From Candidatus Aphodovivens excrementavium (lineage in GTDB: Bacteria > Actinomycetota > Coriobacteriia > Coriobacteriales > Eggerthellaceae), in the NCBI GenBank assembly GCA_018715935.1, contig DVKR01000037.1:1-54751 (forward strand): a stretch of 54,751 bases of DNA. The letters run 5' to 3'. The notes under the pieces are model-generated. The model searched no databases, had not been told where the DNA came from, and was given only the letters and a program-made list of their open reading frames with translations. This document shows, in pieces, positions 52,217-54,751 of this stretch (position 1 is its first letter; each line of letters opens with the position of its first letter). The position numbers and the translations under genes were made by a program.

Positions 52217-53872
52217 ATGTCAGCAGCAGACGGGGCTTCCCAAGCTTCAAGCCACGTGTTTCGCGGAGCGATTTGCGCGCTTCTCGGCGGCGCTGCGTGG
52301 GGCTTTTCGGGCACGTGCGCTCAGCTTCTGCTTGACGGTTTCGGCATTCCCGCCCTGTGGGTCACCTGCGTTCGACTTGCAATTGCCGCAGTGGTATTCA
52401 TGCTCATAGCCGTTGTTGTTGACGGAAAGACGCTGCGAGCCTGTTTGCGCGATGTGCGCTCGGTGCTCCAGATTTTTCTGTTTGCCGTGTTCGGGGTTGT
52501 TTTCACCCAGATGAGCTACTTGCTGGCAATTGCCAACACCAACGCAGGCACGGCGACGGTTATCCAGCAAATCGGCCTTGTTATCATCATGGTGGTAACG
52601 TGCGTGCGGTTGAGGCGCGGGCCGAAAGTACGCGAGGTGGCAGGGCTACTGTTTGCCTTAGCCGGCGTTTTGATTATCGCCACTCAGGGCAACCCGAGCT
52701 CTCTCTCCATTTCTCCCGCAGGGTTGTTTTGGGGGGTCATGTGCGGCATAGGTCTGGCCTGCTACACGCTTCTGCCCGAGCGGGTGCTGGGAAAATGGGG
52801 CTCGCTTTCCGTCACCGGGCTGGCCATGCTGTTCGGCGGCGTCTCCTCAGCGCTTGTGGTGCGTCCATGGTCTTACGACATCCATGTAAGCGTGGAGGCC
52901 GTTGCCGCGCTGGCAGCTCTGGTCCTTGTCGGAACGTTTCTTGCCTACCTGCTCTATCTGCAGGGAGTTAAAGATGCCGGTCCAGTGCGTGCAAGCCTGT
53001 TGTGCTGTATCGAACCGGTTTCTGCCATGGTGATTAGCGCGCTCTGGCTTGGAACCGAGGTTTCTCTTTGGGACATCGTTGGCTGCGTCCTCATCCTGGT
53101 GATGATTTTTTTGGTGACCGGCTCGCCAAAGGAGGCGGAAGAGACCTCGCCTGCTTTGGCGTCGGGTTCTGCGTCGGAAGGAGCGTCGGCAGGCGTTCTG
53201 GAGCGCGAATCCCCTATGGCCCCGGAAGGCGAAACGCAAGCTGCTCGTGGCAAGAGTGTCAAGGCGGCAACCTTGCCGAGCGACGATCCGGTATTTCGAG
53301 GCAGGGCGTCGGTGCTGGGATATTACGAAAGCCATCCTGCCACACAAGATGACTTTGCCGCAGTGCTGCGCCTTCTTCGAAGCACGCGTGAAGAGCTTGT
53401 GCGGGCGGGGCTTGAAGACGAGGGGAAGAAGTATCCCTCGTCTCGTCGTTTGATGAATACGATAAAGAAGGGCCTGCTTCACGTCGTGAGAGATGTCGAG
53501 GGGCGCATGATTGCAGTGTTCGCGGTGACCCTTGACCTAGACAAAAACTACGAGCGGGGAATCGACGGCGGCTGGGTGTCGGAATCTTGTGACCCGGGTT
53601 CTTCTCATGAGTTCAGCACTTATGCGGTGCTTCGTTGGATGTGCGTGGAGCCCGACGCTCGACAGCGTGGCGTGGGGGCGTTCATGCTCGACAAGGCGCT
53701 GGGCATCGCGCGTCTGTCGGGCAGGGTTTCTCTGCGCTGCGACGTTCATCCGAGCAATGAGCCCATGTGCCATCTGCTTGAAAAGTACGGGTTCTCCCAT
53801 TGTGGAACGATGGAGATAAAAGACGCGCTGGGTCGCGTGAAGCGTCGCGAGGTATTTGAAAGGAAGGTGTGA
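52217..53872 (+). CDS. EamA transporter fused to a GNAT domain
   Basis: 551 residues. Residues 1-305 hold ten helices forming two EamA repeats (LGGAAWGFSGTCAQLLLDGF, and GTFLAYLLYLQGVKDAGPVR with CIEPVSAMVISALWLG), a drug/metabolite transporter. A disordered Ala/Ser/Glu linker (about 306-360) leads to a GNAT acetyltransferase domain (about 370-551) with a CoA motif WMCVEPDARQRGVGAFMLDKA and LLEKYGFSHCG. The domains could couple acetylation with export or import. The open frame is continuous with no frameshift. The adjacent downstream gene is a second EamA protein that copies its membrane part. Confidence 0.88.
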   Translation: MSAADGASQASSHVFRGAICALLGGAAWGFSGTCAQLLLDGFGIPALWVTCVRLAIAAVVFMLIAVVVDGKTLRACLRDVRSVLQIFLFAVFGVVFTQMSYLLAIANTNAGTATVIQQIGLVIIMVVTCVRLRRGPKVREVAGLLFALAGVLIIATQGNPSSLSISPAGLFWGVMCGIGLACYTLLPERVLGKWGSLSVTGLAMLFGGVSSALVVRPWSYDIHVSVEAVAALAALVLVGTFLAYLLYLQGVKDAGPVRASLLCCIEPVSAMVISALWLGTEVSLWDIVGCVLILVMIFLVTGSPKEAEETSPALASGSASEGASAGVLERESPMAPEGETQAARGKSVKAATLPSDDPVFRGRASVLGYYESHPATQDDFAAVLRLLRSTREELVRAGLEDEGKKYPSSRRLMNTIKKGLLHVVRDVEGRMIAVFAVTLDLDKNYERGIDGGWVSESCDPGSSHEFSTYAVLRWMCVEPDARQRGVGAFMLDKALGIARLSGRVSLRCDVHPSNEPMCHLLEKYGFSHCGTMEIKDALGRVKRREVFERKV

Positions 53873-53873
53873 G

Positions 53874-54751
53874 TTGGGCAAGGCCGTTCAAGACCGCATG
53901 CGTGTAACGCGCGGCATTCTGCTGGCGGCACTCGGAGGAACCTGCTGGGGCTTTTCCGGATGCTGCGCTCAGCTTCTCACGACGCAATACGGTTTAGAGC
54001 CTGGTTGGATCATCTGCGTACGTCTGCCGTGCGCCGCCGTTTTGTTCCTGCTCGTCGCGATCGCCCGCGATCGCGCCCGCTTGAAGGGGGCTCTGCACGA
54101 CAAGAAAACGATTGCGGGCATCGTCCTGTTCGCGTTTTTCGGCATTCTGTTGGTGCAGTACAGTTACCTTACCGCCATCTCTCTCACTAACGCGGGAACC
54201 GGTACGGTGATGGAAAGGCTTGGCTTGGTGCTGCTCACCGCACTGGTGTGTGTTATGGCCCGGCGTCTTCCGCGCGCGCGTGAGGTTATCGGCGTCGTTT
54301 TGGCCATTGCGGGCACGATTTTAATTGCCACGAAGGGAAGCTTGGACGGGTTGGCAATTCCCCCTGAAGCCTTGCTGTGGGGTTTTCTGCTGGCATGTGG
54401 ATTCGTGGGCTACACTCTATTGCCGGAAAAGATGCTTGAGAAGTGGGGAAGCTTCGTGGTTACCGGATTGGGCATGCTGGTGGCTGGCGTTGTCATGATT
54501 GCCGTCGAGCGCCCGTGGGAGGTGCAGGTTCAGTTTTCTGCAGGCTTACTCGCGGCGTTGTTTGCGATGGTTTTCATCGGTACGTTTCTGGCGTACCTGT
54601 TCTACTTGCAAGGCGTGAAAGAGGCGGGCGCGATGCGCGCTGGTCTTGTGGGATGCATCGAGCCGGTGGCTGCCACGGTTATCTCTGCGGTTTGGCTGCA
54701 AACAGCGGTCACCTGGGCGGATATTGTGGGTATGGTTTTAATTCTCGGAAT
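53874..54751 (+). CDS. EamA family transporter, 3' end outside window
   Basis: 292 codons are visible up to the window end. Probable start TTG 53874, one base after the previous stop and preceded by GGAAGGTG; ATG 53898 is an alternative. It is a close paralog of the preceding gene's membrane half (LGGTCWGFSGCCAQLL, then PEKMLEKWGSFVVTGLGML and GTFLAYLFYLQGVKEAG). This points to tandem duplication. Whether it also has a GNAT tail cannot be seen. Confidence 0.9.
   Translation, partial: MGKAVQDRMRVTRGILLAALGGTCWGFSGCCAQLLTTQYGLEPGWIICVRLPCAAVLFLLVAIARDRARLKGALHDKKTIAGIVLFAFFGILLVQYSYLTAISLTNAGTGTVMERLGLVLLTALVCVMARRLPRAREVIGVVLAIAGTILIATKGSLDGLAIPPEALLWGFLLACGFVGYTLLPEKMLEKWGSFVVTGLGMLVAGVVMIAVERPWEVQVQFSAGLLAALFAMVFIGTFLAYLFYLQGVKEAGAMRAGLVGCIEPVAATVISAVWLQTAVTWADIVGMVLILG

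Overview
The window looks like a piece of chromosome from a gut-type actinobacterium of the class Coriobacteriia, most likely family Eggerthellaceae. This is inferred from the moderately high GC content, the actinobacterial gene order SepIVA-like / DUF177 / rpmF / rnc / smc / ftsY, and an abundance of flavodoxin, EFR1-type ferredoxin, aldo/keto reductase and LysR genes. There is no rRNA, no complete insertion sequence, no phage block and no CRISPR array. The genus cannot be fixed from the sequence alone.

Layout. 1-8 kb: end of ilvB and ilvN (branched-chain amino acids), convergent argF, a tRNA-Arg, a flavin/PNPOx-fold protein, an SPFH protein, argS and a CPA1 antiporter. 8-14 kb: a two-component system divergent from a BceAB-like ABC transporter, with phased GTAAGG repeats between them. 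14-24 kb: a redox accessory region (flavodoxin, EFR1 ferredoxin, nitroreductase, aldo/keto reductase, two LysR regulators, a nuclease-domain protein). It carries several gene fragments, including two aldo/keto reductase 3' ends joined at their broken ends, a shortened phosphodiester glycosidase, an orphan N-terminus and a headless DedA. 24.5-25 kb: tRNA-His, tRNA-Lys and tRNA-Leu. 25-32.7 kb: proteostasis genes tig-clpP-clpX, then valS and a zinc-ribbon membrane protein. 32.8-40.2 kb: a CmpB-family membrane protein, thrS, DUF554, a CPA2 antiporter, a patatin and thioredoxin. 40.4-50.9 kb: a cell-envelope/RNA/chromosome cluster (SepIVA-like, DUF177, an ABC exporter, rpmF, plsX, rnc, smc, ftsY). 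51-54.75 kb: GNAT, carbonic anhydrase, an EamA transporter fused to a GNAT domain, and a second EamA transporter cut by the window end.

How it fits together. Most of the window is housekeeping: translation (argS, valS, thrS, four tRNAs, rpmF, rnc), protein folding and turnover (tig, clpPX), chromosome organisation and secretion (smc, ftsY) and ion homeostasis (two antiporters). The accessory part is concentrated at 8-24 kb and consists of an envelope-stress or peptide-response module followed by an eroding redox-gene region.

The most interesting observation is in the thrS leader (34303-34358). Two tandem hairpins each have a 5-bp stem and the same 7-nt loop, TTTGTGC. This matches the geometry of a tRNA-Thr(UGU) anticodon arm, the two stems differ by two compensatory base-pair changes, and the second hairpin ends about 9 nt before the Shine-Dalgarno sequence. 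I infer autogenous control by ThrRS through tRNA mimicry, arranged differently from the E. coli thrS operator.
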